From the NCBI GenBank assembly GCA_029934215.1, contig JAOZMR010000017.1:1-19347 (forward strand): a stretch of DNA of 19,347 nt, written 5' to 3'. Both the position numbers and the translations under genes were made by a program. This document shows, in pieces, positions 13,128 to 19,347 of this stretch. The notes below the pieces were generated by a model. The model was not told the origin of the DNA and did no database searches. It saw nothing but the letters and a program-made list of their open reading frames with translations. Numbering within the stretch: the first letter of the stretch is position 1; the number at the start of each line of letters is the position of its first letter. The DNA is from Pontiellaceae bacterium (lineage in GTDB: Bacteria > Verrucomicrobiota > Kiritimatiellia > Kiritimatiellales > Tichowtungiaceae).

Positions 13128-15320
13128 ATGAGAAATGGTTTTCGGTTGTTGGTGTTTGTTTTGGCTTTTGTGACGGTTCGGGCGGAGTCGATTGAAATTG
13201 TTGAGCGGGTAGCGGGTGAGAAAGACTCGGGGCTGCTTCTTCCGTTTATCGAAAATGGGGGCGTCGAGTGGCGGAGCGCTGCGCCGTTGTGGCGGGGTGA
13301 GTCGCTGGATGTTTCGGCGGAGCTTCGCGGCGCGACCTCGCGTGATTTTCTTCTGTTTCAGGTGATTGTTCATGACGCGGTTCAGCAAAATGATTTCCAT
13401 GGAAAGAATCTCTGGCGTGGCGATACGTTGTATTTGAGTCTGGATGCTCGAAATGATTCGTCTATGGAGCGAAGGATGGATGGTTCGTACGATTCGGATG
13501 ATGCTGTTTTTGTTTTTGGTCTCGGTTCGATGGGGCCAGAGTTTCAATATGTGAAGAGCGGTCGTTCCGCCGATCAACCTCGGGCGGAGGTGCTGCGTTC
13601 GATTGTTCGTGATGAAGCGATGAAGACGACTGTTTATGATGTCGCAATTCCATGGAGCGAGTTGAGCAGTGCTTATGGTCAGTCGTCCGCGCTTGGGTTG
13701 GCGTTGTGTGTGGCGCATAAGGATCGTGATGGAAAGGATTTAAGCTGGGGCCGGATTACCGCAGGAAAGACGGAGCCTTGGCTGTTGAATCGCGTCGCTT
13801 TGCAGGTTGCTGACTCTGATTTTGTGACGATTGCGCCGCGATGTGTTCGCTTGATCAATGAGCCGGTCTCTGAGGTGGTTGTTGCTGTTCAATCGGTTTC
13901 GGATGCAAGGATTGTCGCCCGGTTTGGCAACAAAAAAATCATCATCGATTCTCCGGCGGGCAGCGCTCGGCGTTATGCCATCCGTATTCCGGCGGAGATG
14001 GTTTCGATGAAGGCTCATCAGTTACAAGTTAAGGTCGTTTCTGACTCATTAAAGGAGAATGCTATGTTTGATATTACAACCCCCGCTCTGATCGTTGAAA
14101 AGTTTCAGGAGCGGGTGACACGTTTAAGGAATTCTGCGGATCATTCGTTGTTGACGGAACATTTGGATTCGACTCTCGCGGTTATTTTGGCGGCGGCGGA
14201 ACGGTTGCCGTTGGAGAGGGTGGAGCATCCTGAGCGGGTTCGGGAGTTGGTGAATGCTATCGAGGTTATTTCGAGTAAGCTGCCGAAGGAGAATATGGAG
14301 TGGGCTGAGTTTCAGAACCGTGGGCTTCCGCTTGTTTTCGCGTTTGTTTCCGAAAGGGATCGTACGCTTCAGTTTTATGCATTGCAGTTTCCGTACAATT
14401 GGAATCCGGAGAGGGCGTATCCGCTAACTGTATATTTGCACGGAGCAGGACCGGATAATCCGGTGGATAACTTGCTGACGGCGTTCGATAATTCGCATCA
14501 GGATACGTTGTTTACCGAGGATCTAATCGATCCTGAAGATGTTCCGCCGTCTCACCGTGGGTTTGTGCTGGCGCCTTGGGCGCGCGGGAATTCATATTAT
14601 AGGCACGCAGGGGAGGATGATGTTTGGCAGTCGATCGCGCACGTTTTGGAGAGGTTTGAGGTGGATCGTGATCGGCTATATATGACTGGCTTTTCGATGG
14701 GATGTCACGGAGCCTGGGCGCTGGCGGCGCGTACGCCGGATTTATGGGCTGGGATCAATTTGGCGAGCGGGTTTTTCTCAAGAAGCGATACTCGATTTGA
14801 TTTCTTCGACGAGAATGTGCGCGGCTTGCCTCTAGTGAATTGGGTCGGCGAGATGGATCAACGGATGTTGGATGGAGCGATTCCGTTTCAGAAGCGGATG
14901 GAGATATTGGGGGTGAATAGTCAGCTAGAGGTGACGCCCGATCTTCCGCATACCTATCCTTATGAAAATTTTCAAACGAATCTCGGCAAGCTGATGCCGT
15001 TTCGTCGCCCAGATTTAAGTGAATTTTCGTTCGTTGCGGATACGGATAGGCATATCGGAAGAAACGGGATTCGACTAAAGGTGGATTTGCCAATCGATAT
15101 TCATGCGCTCCCTCAGTTTATTTGTCGGCTCGACGGAAACACTGTTCGCATCGATAGCAAAAACACAGATGGGCTAGAGATCGTCCCGCACGAGCTTGGC
15201 TTGTCCGGTTCGATTACGATCAACTGGAACGGCGAAAAGGTTTACGAGGGCTCAGACGAAACCGTTGTCCTCGGAGAGCCACTGATTCCTGTCCGTTACC
15301 GCTGGGTTCGACCTTTTTAA
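13128..15320 (+). CDS. Secreted esterase with CBM9/DOMON-like N-terminal domain
   Basis: This 730-residue exported protein starts with a signal peptide (about 1-19, cut near VRA-ES). Residues about 25-230 resemble a family 9 carbohydrate-binding/DOMON-like beta-sandwich (SLDARNDSS, YDVAIPWSEL, SWGRI marks). A linker of about 180 residues follows, then an alpha/beta hydrolase from about 420: oxyanion loop YLHGAG (H438), nucleophile S523 in GFSMGCHG, acid D577 in GEMDQ and H608 in LPHTYP. This triad fits feruloyl-esterase/PHB-depolymerase-like esterases, so removal of acyl groups from polysaccharide is likely but unproven. The C-terminal 80 residues are beta-rich. AGGAG precedes the ATG. Codons end mainly in G or T, opposite to the 8-11 kb genes. 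Confidence 0.8.
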   Translation: MRNGFRLLVFVLAFVTVRAESIEIVERVAGEKDSGLLLPFIENGGVEWRSAAPLWRGESLDVSAELRGATSRDFLLFQVIVHDAVQQNDFHGKNLWRGDTLYLSLDARNDSSMERRMDGSYDSDDAVFVFGLGSMGPEFQYVKSGRSADQPRAEVLRSIVRDEAMKTTVYDVAIPWSELSSAYGQSSALGLALCVAHKDRDGKDLSWGRITAGKTEPWLLNRVALQVADSDFVTIAPRCVRLINEPVSEVVVAVQSVSDARIVARFGNKKIIIDSPAGSARRYAIRIPAEMVSMKAHQLQVKVVSDSLKENAMFDITTPALIVEKFQERVTRLRNSADHSLLTEHLDSTLAVILAAAERLPLERVEHPERVRELVNAIEVISSKLPKENMEWAEFQNRGLPLVFAFVSERDRTLQFYALQFPYNWNPERAYPLTVYLHGAGPDNPVDNLLTAFDNSHQDTLFTEDLIDPEDVPPSHRGFVLAPWARGNSYYRHAGEDDVWQSIAHVLERFEVDRDRLYMTGFSMGCHGAWALAARTPDLWAGINLASGFFSRSDTRFDFFDENVRGLPLVNWVGEMDQRMLDGAIPFQKRMEILGVNSQLEVTPDLPHTYPYENFQTNLGKLMPFRRPDLSEFSFVADTDRHIGRNGIRLKVDLPIDIHALPQFICRLDGNTVRIDSKNTDGLEIVPHELGLSGSITINWNGEKVYEGSDETVVLGEPLIPVRYRWVRPF

Positions 15321-15327
15321 TTGCGGG

Positions 15328-15356
15328 TTGACACAAAACGCGTCAATTGCAACACT
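15328..15356 (+). promoter_or_regulatory. Candidate purB promoter
   Basis: A perfect TTGACA -35 lies at 15328-15333. A poor -10 (AACACT) follows at 17 bases. The gap between the esterase stop and purB is 99 bases, enough for a promoter. The TTGAC...GTCAA pair at 15328-15346 is also a small inverted repeat. Confidence 0.25.
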
Positions 15357-15419
15357 TTTGACAGATGAAGGATGTCATGAGTGCAACAGTCGTTATGAAT
15401 GAAGAAGCAGGAGAATACT

Positions 15420-16775
15420 ATGTCAATCACCGCAATTAGTCCGCTCGACGGGCGTTATGAATCTAAAGTGTCCGAATTACAGGGCGCATTTTCGGAGTTT
15501 GCCCTGGTGCGCAACCGCGTAACGGTCGAAATCCTTTGGATTAAAGCTCTCTGCGCCGAAAAAGGAATTGCCGAGGCCCGCGCGCTGACCAAGGAGGAAA
15601 TCAAACAGCTCGACGCGATTCTCGAAAACTTTACGCCTAAAGAGGCCGAGCGCGTGAAGGAGATCGAACGCACAACGAATCATGATGTCAAAGCGGTCGA
15701 ATATTACCTGAAGGAAAAGGTGCAGGGGACCACGCTCGACGAGTTGAGCGAGTTTTGGCATTTTGCTTGTACTTCCGAGGACATTAATAATCTCTCTCAT
15801 GCAATGATGCTTCAGCAGGGCCGCGCAATGATTGTTGTGCTTCAGCAGGAGGTGATCGCGAGTCTCGCTGAAAAGTCCAAGGCTTGGAAGACCGTGCCGA
15901 TGCTCGCACGTACGCACGGACAAACCGCGTCGCCGACGACTGTCGGAAAAGAGCTGGCAGTTTTTGTCGATCGTCTGAGCAAAGCCTCGATGGTTTTCCA
16001 GGGTGTGGAAATTCTCGGTAAGCTCAACGGGGCGGTCGGTAATTATAATGCGCATCTTAGTGCCTATCCGAATGTCGATTGGGTTGCACTCGCCGCTGGT
16101 GTCATTGAAGGCGATTTGGGGCTTCAGCAGAACTCGTTCACCACTCAGATCGAGCCGCATGATTATATGGCGCAACTGTTCGATTCGCTCGCCCGTTTCA
16201 ATACAATCCTGCTCGATTTCGACCGCGATATTTGGACGTACATCTCCTGGGGCTTCTTCAAGCAGAAAACCATCGCTGGCGAAGTGGGTTCCTCGACCAT
16301 GCCGCACAAGGTCAACCCGATCGATTTTGAGAATTCCGAAGGAAACATCGGGCTCGCCAATGCACTATTGCGTCACCTCTCAGAAAAACTACCCATTTCC
16401 CGCATGCAACGCGATCTCACAGACTCAACAGTGCTTCGCAATATGGGCGTTTCCTTCGGCTACGCCGCGCTTGCTTTCTCTTCGACTCTTAAAGGGCTCG
16501 GTAAGCTCGAGCTCAACGAAGATAAGCTCGCCGCCGACCTAGACAACGCATGGGAAGTGCTCGCCGAGCCGATCCAAACCGTCATGCGCAAAGCGGGCAT
16601 TGAAAAGCCCTACGAAAAACTCAAAGCCCTAACGCGCGGCAAAAAGATCGATCAATCCGCGATCCACGACTTCATTAAAAGCATGGACCTCGAAGAAGAG
16701 GACAAAGCGAGATTGCTAGAACTGACGCCAGCCACCTACATCGGCCGTGCCGTCCAAATTGCGGAGCAATTGTAG
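15420..16775 (+). CDS. purB: Adenylosuccinate lyase
   Basis: It splits SAICAR to AICAR and adenylosuccinate to AMP, releasing fumarate, in purine synthesis. The 451 residues and sequence (MSITAISPLDGRY start) match the E. coli-type PurB. Visible residues are NHDVKAVEYY (88-97), THGQTASPTT (165-174) with the general acid/base histidine H166, and the signature loop GSSTMPHKVNP (290-300) with the catalytic serine. I start at 15420, where AGGAG sits seven bases upstream; an in-frame ATG 21 bases earlier lacks family sequence. A near copy of the window's common palindrome (15876-15888) lies in codons for KSKAWK. It is followed by a perfect inverted repeat and rlmN. Confidence 0.96.
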   Translation: MSITAISPLDGRYESKVSELQGAFSEFALVRNRVTVEILWIKALCAEKGIAEARALTKEEIKQLDAILENFTPKEAERVKEIERTTNHDVKAVEYYLKEKVQGTTLDELSEFWHFACTSEDINNLSHAMMLQQGRAMIVVLQQEVIASLAEKSKAWKTVPMLARTHGQTASPTTVGKELAVFVDRLSKASMVFQGVEILGKLNGAVGNYNAHLSAYPNVDWVALAAGVIEGDLGLQQNSFTTQIEPHDYMAQLFDSLARFNTILLDFDRDIWTYISWGFFKQKTIAGEVGSSTMPHKVNPIDFENSEGNIGLANALLRHLSEKLPISRMQRDLTDSTVLRNMGVSFGYAALAFSSTLKGLGKLELNEDKLAADLDNAWEVLAEPIQTVMRKAGIEKPYEKLKALTRGKKIDQSAIHDFIKSMDLEEEDKARLLELTPATYIGRAVQIAEQL

Positions 16776-16782
16776 AACCGCA

Positions 16783-16838
16783 GAATATCGAACAAGGAAC
16801 TCCGAATTTCGAAGTTCAATATTCCTTGTTCGATATTC
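16783..16838. repeat. Perfect 17-bp inverted repeat between purB and rlmN
   Basis: GAATATCGAACAAGGAA (16783-16799) is repeated inverted without error at 16822-16838 around a 22-base loop that contains TTCGAA. It is followed by more TCGA-rich sequence. No T-run follows, so it is not a classical terminator. The AATATCGAACAAGGAAT wording resembles a dispersed intergenic repeat seen in many environmental genomes. Confidence 0.85.
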
Positions 16839-16869
16839 GACATTTCGATCGGTAGAAAAAGACAACTAG

Positions 16870-17913
16870 ATGTCAACGAAGCTAAAACCATCAGTACACG
16901 GACTATTGCCCGAAGAACTCGAAGCGTTCTGCCGATCTGTTGGACAGCCCGCGTTCCGTGCAAAGCAGATTTTCGACTGGCTCTATTCCAAGCACGTTTC
17001 ATCGTTCGACGGAATGAAAAACCTGCCTGCAACGCTTCGCGAACGGCTCGCCGCGCATTTCGTTTTCCAAGCCTTGGAAAAAATCGAGACGCAAGGTAGG
17101 GCTGGTGAGACCCAAAAACTGCTCTTGAAGCTCGCAGACGAGGAGCACATCGAAGCTGTGTTAATCCCAGCTCGCACGCGGCGCACCGTTTGTGTTTCAT
17201 CTCAGGTCGGTTGCAAGCTCGCTTGCGCATTTTGCGCCAGCGGGCAGTGCGGGTTTCAGCGCAATCTCACCGCCGCAGAGATTGTCGAACAGGTGCTTTT
17301 CGCAGCAGCAGAGTATGGCACCCGTCCGACCAACATCGTTTATATGGGCATCGGCGAACCCTTCGATAATTACGACGAGGTGCTTAAATCCATCCGCATT
17401 CTGAATCATCCAACAGGACTAGAAATTGGAGCGCGAAAAATCACGCTCAGCACGGCAGGAATCATTCCCGGCATTGAACGGTTGGCAGAAGAAGGAATTC
17501 AAGTGGAACTCTCTGTTTCGCTACACGCACCGGAAAATGATTTACGCTCGAAGCTGATGCCGATTAACAAACGCTATCCATTGCCCGATCTGATGAATAC
17601 CTGCGCTGCCTACACACAAAAGACCAATCGAATCATCACCTTTGAGTACACACTGATCAAAAACATCAACGATTCACCCGAGCAGGCTCGGCAACTCGTG
17701 AACCTCTTGCGGCAGCTCCCTTGTCGCGTGAACTTGATCCCGCTCAGTCCTGTCGAAGAGTTCGAAGGCGAACGTGCGGAATCCGCAGCGATGAAGCATT
17801 TTTTCCGGACCTTGGAAACTGCAGGGATCAACGCCACCTTACGCGACTCCAAAGGTTCGGCACTCAAAGCCGCATGCGGGCAGCTCCGTAATGTTAGTGA
17901 GATAAAGGGTTAA
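16870..17913 (+). CDS. rlmN: 23S rRNA A2503 / tRNA A37 C2-methyltransferase (radical SAM)
   Basis: This radical-SAM enzyme methylates C2 of A2503 in 23S rRNA and of A37 in some tRNAs. In 347 residues it has the CxxxCxxC cluster motif at C115, C119 and C122 (CKLACAFCASG), the GIGEPFDNYDEV strand, STAGIIPGI and SVSLHAP. The second catalytic cysteine is C336 in AACGQLR near the C-terminus, so it is complete. RlmN is more likely than Cfr, given the housekeeping context and the family-typical N-terminus. The start lacks a clear ribosome site. Codons at 17065-17079 (FQALE) contain a perfect TTCCAA-GCC-TTGGAA palindrome. Confidence 0.95.
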   Translation: MSTKLKPSVHGLLPEELEAFCRSVGQPAFRAKQIFDWLYSKHVSSFDGMKNLPATLRERLAAHFVFQALEKIETQGRAGETQKLLLKLADEEHIEAVLIPARTRRTVCVSSQVGCKLACAFCASGQCGFQRNLTAAEIVEQVLFAAAEYGTRPTNIVYMGIGEPFDNYDEVLKSIRILNHPTGLEIGARKITLSTAGIIPGIERLAEEGIQVELSVSLHAPENDLRSKLMPINKRYPLPDLMNTCAAYTQKTNRIITFEYTLIKNINDSPEQARQLVNLLRQLPCRVNLIPLSPVEEFEGERAESAAMKHFFRTLETAGINATLRDSKGSALKAACGQLRNVSEIKG

Positions 17914-17921
17914 TACAAAAC

Positions 17922-17960
17922 GCCTCATTTCTGGGTTTTTCCTTGCAAGCTGAATGAGGC
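17922..17960 (+). terminator. Weak stem-loop after rlmN
   Basis: GCCTCATT (17922-17929) pairs with AATGAGGC (17953-17960) around a 23-base loop, nine bases after the rlmN stop. What follows is ACTTTAAAA rather than a T-run. It could stop transcription or protect the 3' end. Confidence 0.3.
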
Positions 17961-18067
17961 ACTTTAAAATGAACTATCCGAACATTGGAAGATTTATTGC
18001 CACGGATGAATGGGCCTAAACCAAACTCATTTCAGCCGATATGAGCAGTTAAATAGATGTTGCTATA

Positions 18068-18103
18068 TCACGCATCTACTCACGATCGTGAGCAGATGCG
18101 TGA
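18068..18103. repeat. 36-bp near-perfect palindrome
   Basis: The two 18-base halves, TCACGCATCTACTCACGA and TCGTGAGCAGATGCGTGA, are inverse copies with one mismatch and no loop; GATC is at the centre. It lies 155 bases past the rlmN stop. The lack of a loop favours a DNA-level role (protein site, cruciform or recombination site) over a terminator. Confidence 0.85.
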
Positions 18104-18270
18104 CATGTGATTCGAGTATTTTACTGGCTTGGCGGGAAAGTTCGCAGTGAACCAGCCTACATACAAAACGTCCTTTTTTGAGTTTCGCCTCGCAACTTCG
18201 ACCTGAAAACTGCACACACATAGAGATTTACTTCCCCTCATTGCCGCTTCCTTTGGGTCGATTCTTTTTG

Positions 18271-18327
18271 GGGAATACAAAAAGCACGTTCGGAATACCT
18301 CAGGTCTGCCGTCAATCATTCTGCAAA
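18271..18327 (+). repeat. Right copy of 39-bp repeat overlapping inverted 23-bp repeat
   Basis: Positions 18271-18309 match 291-329 in the same orientation with one mismatch. Positions 18305-18327 are the exact reverse complement of 373-395. The two units overlap here but are separated at the left locus, so the repeat family is modular and has been rearranged. Confidence 0.8.
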
Positions 18328-18340
18328 CCATCCCCCTCTC

Positions 18341-18470
18341 CTCTGACCCCCTCCGAAGTTCCTTTAGCGATAGCGGGTGGTAAAAATTCTTCTGCACCAA
18401 TTCCACGCACCGATTCTTATCATTTTTTCACCACCCGCTATCGCTAGAGGAACTTCGGAGGAAGTCAGAG
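18341..18470. repeat. 130-bp inverted repeat
   Basis: Arms 18341-18386 and 18424-18470 are inverse copies about 46 bases long, differing at three positions and one indel, around a 37-base loop. The arm core TAGCGATAGCGGGTGG has a near copy (TAGCGATAGCGGGCGG) at about 11724-11739. It is placed about 75 bases beyond the DGR-like repeat on the minus strand. Confidence 0.8.
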
Positions 18471-18534
18471 AAAAGGGATTGATTCCGCAATACGGGAACT
18501 GAAAAACCGGATGGTACAGCCCTCCCTATTGAAC

Positions 18535-18655
18535 GCTGTGCTCAGAAGGCGGAAGCCCACGTTATTGTTGCGGTTGCTGGGCGTGTTCCTGTTGCGATTC
18601 GCCGACCGGCAGTTCCTCGCGTTGTTGTTCCACGACCCACCGCTGTTGACGCAAT
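18535..18655 (-). repeat. Template-repeat-like sequence of a diversity-generating retroelement
   Basis: On the minus strand, codons 18650-18546 read VNSGGSWNNNARNCR then SANRNRNTPSNRNNNVGFRL: 35 codons with 12 asparagines, all AAC or AAT. This is the last part of the formylglycine-enzyme/C-type-lectin fold used as the DGR target, with Asn (AAY) at the positions that vary; it is the form expected of the invariant template. It is not joined to an FGE gene: the same frame has only a few codons before it and about 25 unrelated codons after. Upstream DNA encodes a different, hydrophobic protein fragment. No reverse transcriptase, avd or second (variable) copy is in the window. It may be an orphan or remote template, or the end of a lost target. 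Confidence 0.6.
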
Positions 18656-18671
18656 GCAAGGCTTCCAACCT

Positions 18672-18858
18672 TCCTCACAAACCACATCCGAGGTTGGAAT
18701 TTATGAAATCCGTAGAGGGCAAATAATACGCTGTTGCATGTAATCCAAGCAACAAGCAGCGAGACTCCTATTTCCAGCCTCTCAAAGATTGCAGAAAACA
18801 AAAGAATCACTTGTATCGGCGGGCTGAAAATAACGTTGAACACCCAAAGAAGCCGCAA
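18672..18858 (-). pseudogene. Small membrane protein segment, possibly DUF1294-like
   Basis: A minus-strand frame (from TTG at 18858; no ATG available) encodes two hydrophobic segments and the strand FALYGFHKFQ, which recalls the start of DUF1294 proteins (NLxxFxLYGxDK). The frame then runs straight into the template-repeat-like DNA, where it reads a Gln/Glu-rich tail with no family meaning. It is either a gene cut by the repeat or a chance frame, so I treat it as a possible broken gene. Confidence 0.35.
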
Positions 18859-19006
18859 GAAAGAATCTGCACGAATAGAACTCTCGGCTCCGATTTTTCT
18901 TCGGCTCAGGTTCTTTCAAAACCTCGGCTTAGTTTTTCAGAAACGCAACAACAAGAGCCTGAACACCAGTCAAATCCCCATCACGGACAAAATAGCATTC
19001 ACGGAC

Positions 19007-19347
19007 TCACTCGCGCCAAACGACCTCGGCTTCTTTTTCGAAACGATCCGTGACGAATTTAAAATCGTTATAACGGACATCTTTACGCGGGCGTTTAACG
19101 AATTCGCAATATTCTGCATAGGTTTCACTAATAGGATGGTGTACTTCAACCCACATCCGTCTTGGGTGTTCAAAAAGAACCCAATGGTGTGTTTCACAGG
19201 CTTTTAGCAACTCACGGCTTTCTTCATTCGTCTTAACATGCAGGATCTTCAATTTTCCAGGCATTTTTTTAACCGCACATGGAGTTCTTCTAGTAAGTTC
19301 TGCTTCTATCTTTGGCAGTTCAATTTCACGGTTTAATCGCTTGCATT
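19007..19347 (-). CDS. Partial protein of unknown function, 5' end beyond the window
   Basis: The frame is open from the right edge (reading CKRLNREIELPKIEAEL first) to a stop at 19007, giving at least 113 residues. An internal ATG at 19264 lacks a ribosome site, so the true start is probably outside. Composition is charged and soluble with a compact aromatic/His-rich middle (HHWVLFEHPRRMWVEVHHP). I do not recognise the family. It does not look like the avd four-helix protein or a reverse transcriptase of a DGR. Confidence 0.5.
   Translation of the reverse strand, partial: CKRLNREIELPKIEAELTRRTPCAVKKMPGKLKILHVKTNEESRELLKACETHHWVLFEHPRRMWVEVHHPISETYAEYCEFVKRPRKDVRYNDFKFVTDRFEKEAEVVWRE

Larger units (their letters stand above)
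17914..18534. other. Gene-free stretch after rlmN
   Basis: I see no credible gene. Open frames here read through repeats and inverted repeats and resemble no family. The stretch holds, in order, a weak stem after rlmN, a 36-bp palindrome, the right copy of the 39-bp repeat, and a 130-bp inverted repeat. If a DGR reverse transcriptase were arranged in the usual order, it would be expected here on the minus strand. It is not. Confidence 0.6.

Noticed and set aside
17922..17960. Strong intrinsic terminator for rlmN
   Set aside because: The stem is only 8 bp with a 23-base loop and no following T-run; kept only as a weak call.
18080..18406. 108-codon minus-strand frame as a gene
   Set aside because: It crosses the dispersed repeats and one arm of the inverted repeat and has no family-like features. 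It is not an RT or avd.
18465..18668. Asn-rich frame as a real small protein
   Set aside because: Only the 35 codons of the lectin-fold end are meaningful. The start is arbitrary and the tail is unrelated, so it is better read as a template repeat.
18734..19207. 157-codon plus-strand frame
   Set aside because: It is antisense to two minus-strand frames with more protein-like composition, with no ribosome site and no recognisable motif.
1..19347. Prophage or integrative element spanning the window
   Set aside because: The tRNA-Leu gene has no visible duplicated 3' end, and there is no integrase, portal, terminase or relaxase. Most genes are housekeeping or metabolic.

Overview
The window looks like a chromosomal segment of a fermentative, probably anaerobic, diderm bacterium. 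The main clues are NIF-type Fe-S assembly genes, a D-lactate/acetoin operon behind an FNR-type box, a predicted lipoprotein, and intergenic DNA unusually rich in dispersed short repeats. The repeat style, the carbohydrate-binding-like esterase and a formylglycine-enzyme-type template repeat remind me of the PVC group (Kiritimatiellota/Lentisphaerota/Verrucomicrobiota). That placement is a low-confidence guess; no rRNA or other marker settles it.

Layout. Positions 1-562 hold the degraded end of an IS1634-like transposase and dispersed repeats. Positions 563-6479 are a minus-strand run, read right to left: hisC, a tiny Cys-rich DUF6485-type gene, an MBL/beta-CASP nuclease, nadA, nifU and nifS. 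A tRNA-Leu(UAA) gene lies just upstream (6644-6730, minus). NifU/NifS build Fe-S clusters and NadA is itself a 4Fe-4S enzyme. nifU has its own sigma70-like promoter, set between two 16-bp-unit repeat arrays of opposite sense.

Positions 6810-11136 are a tight plus-strand operon behind a TTGAC-N4-ATCAA operator: a FrdX-like ferredoxin protein, a cupin, D-lactate dehydrogenase, a class IV aminotransferase, an acetolactate decarboxylase with a lipoprotein signal, and a DUF6941-like protein. The last four genes overlap by 1-4 bases. It reads as an oxygen- or nitrosative-stress-controlled fermentation operon.

Positions 11137-13127 are gene debris: an hsdM fragment, a strong hairpin element, several repeats, an intact TrmH-family methyltransferase (minus) and a DUF2779-type remnant. 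Base skew on the plus strand changes here from C/A-rich to G/T-rich. Positions 13128-17913 carry a large secreted esterase, purB and rlmN on the plus strand.

Positions 17914-19347 are gene-poor. They hold a 36-bp palindrome, a 130-bp inverted repeat, a second copy of a repeat seen at the left edge, and an Asn-codon-rich stretch on the minus strand (18546-18650) that looks like the template repeat of a diversity-generating retroelement (DGR) with a formylglycine-enzyme/C-type-lectin target. No reverse transcriptase, avd gene or variable repeat is visible in the window. This is the best candidate for an unusual system here. The second is the pairing of an SD-complementary CTCC repeat array with nifU. 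Seven perfect copies of TTCCAA-N3-TTGGAA are scattered over the window, two of them inside conserved genes.
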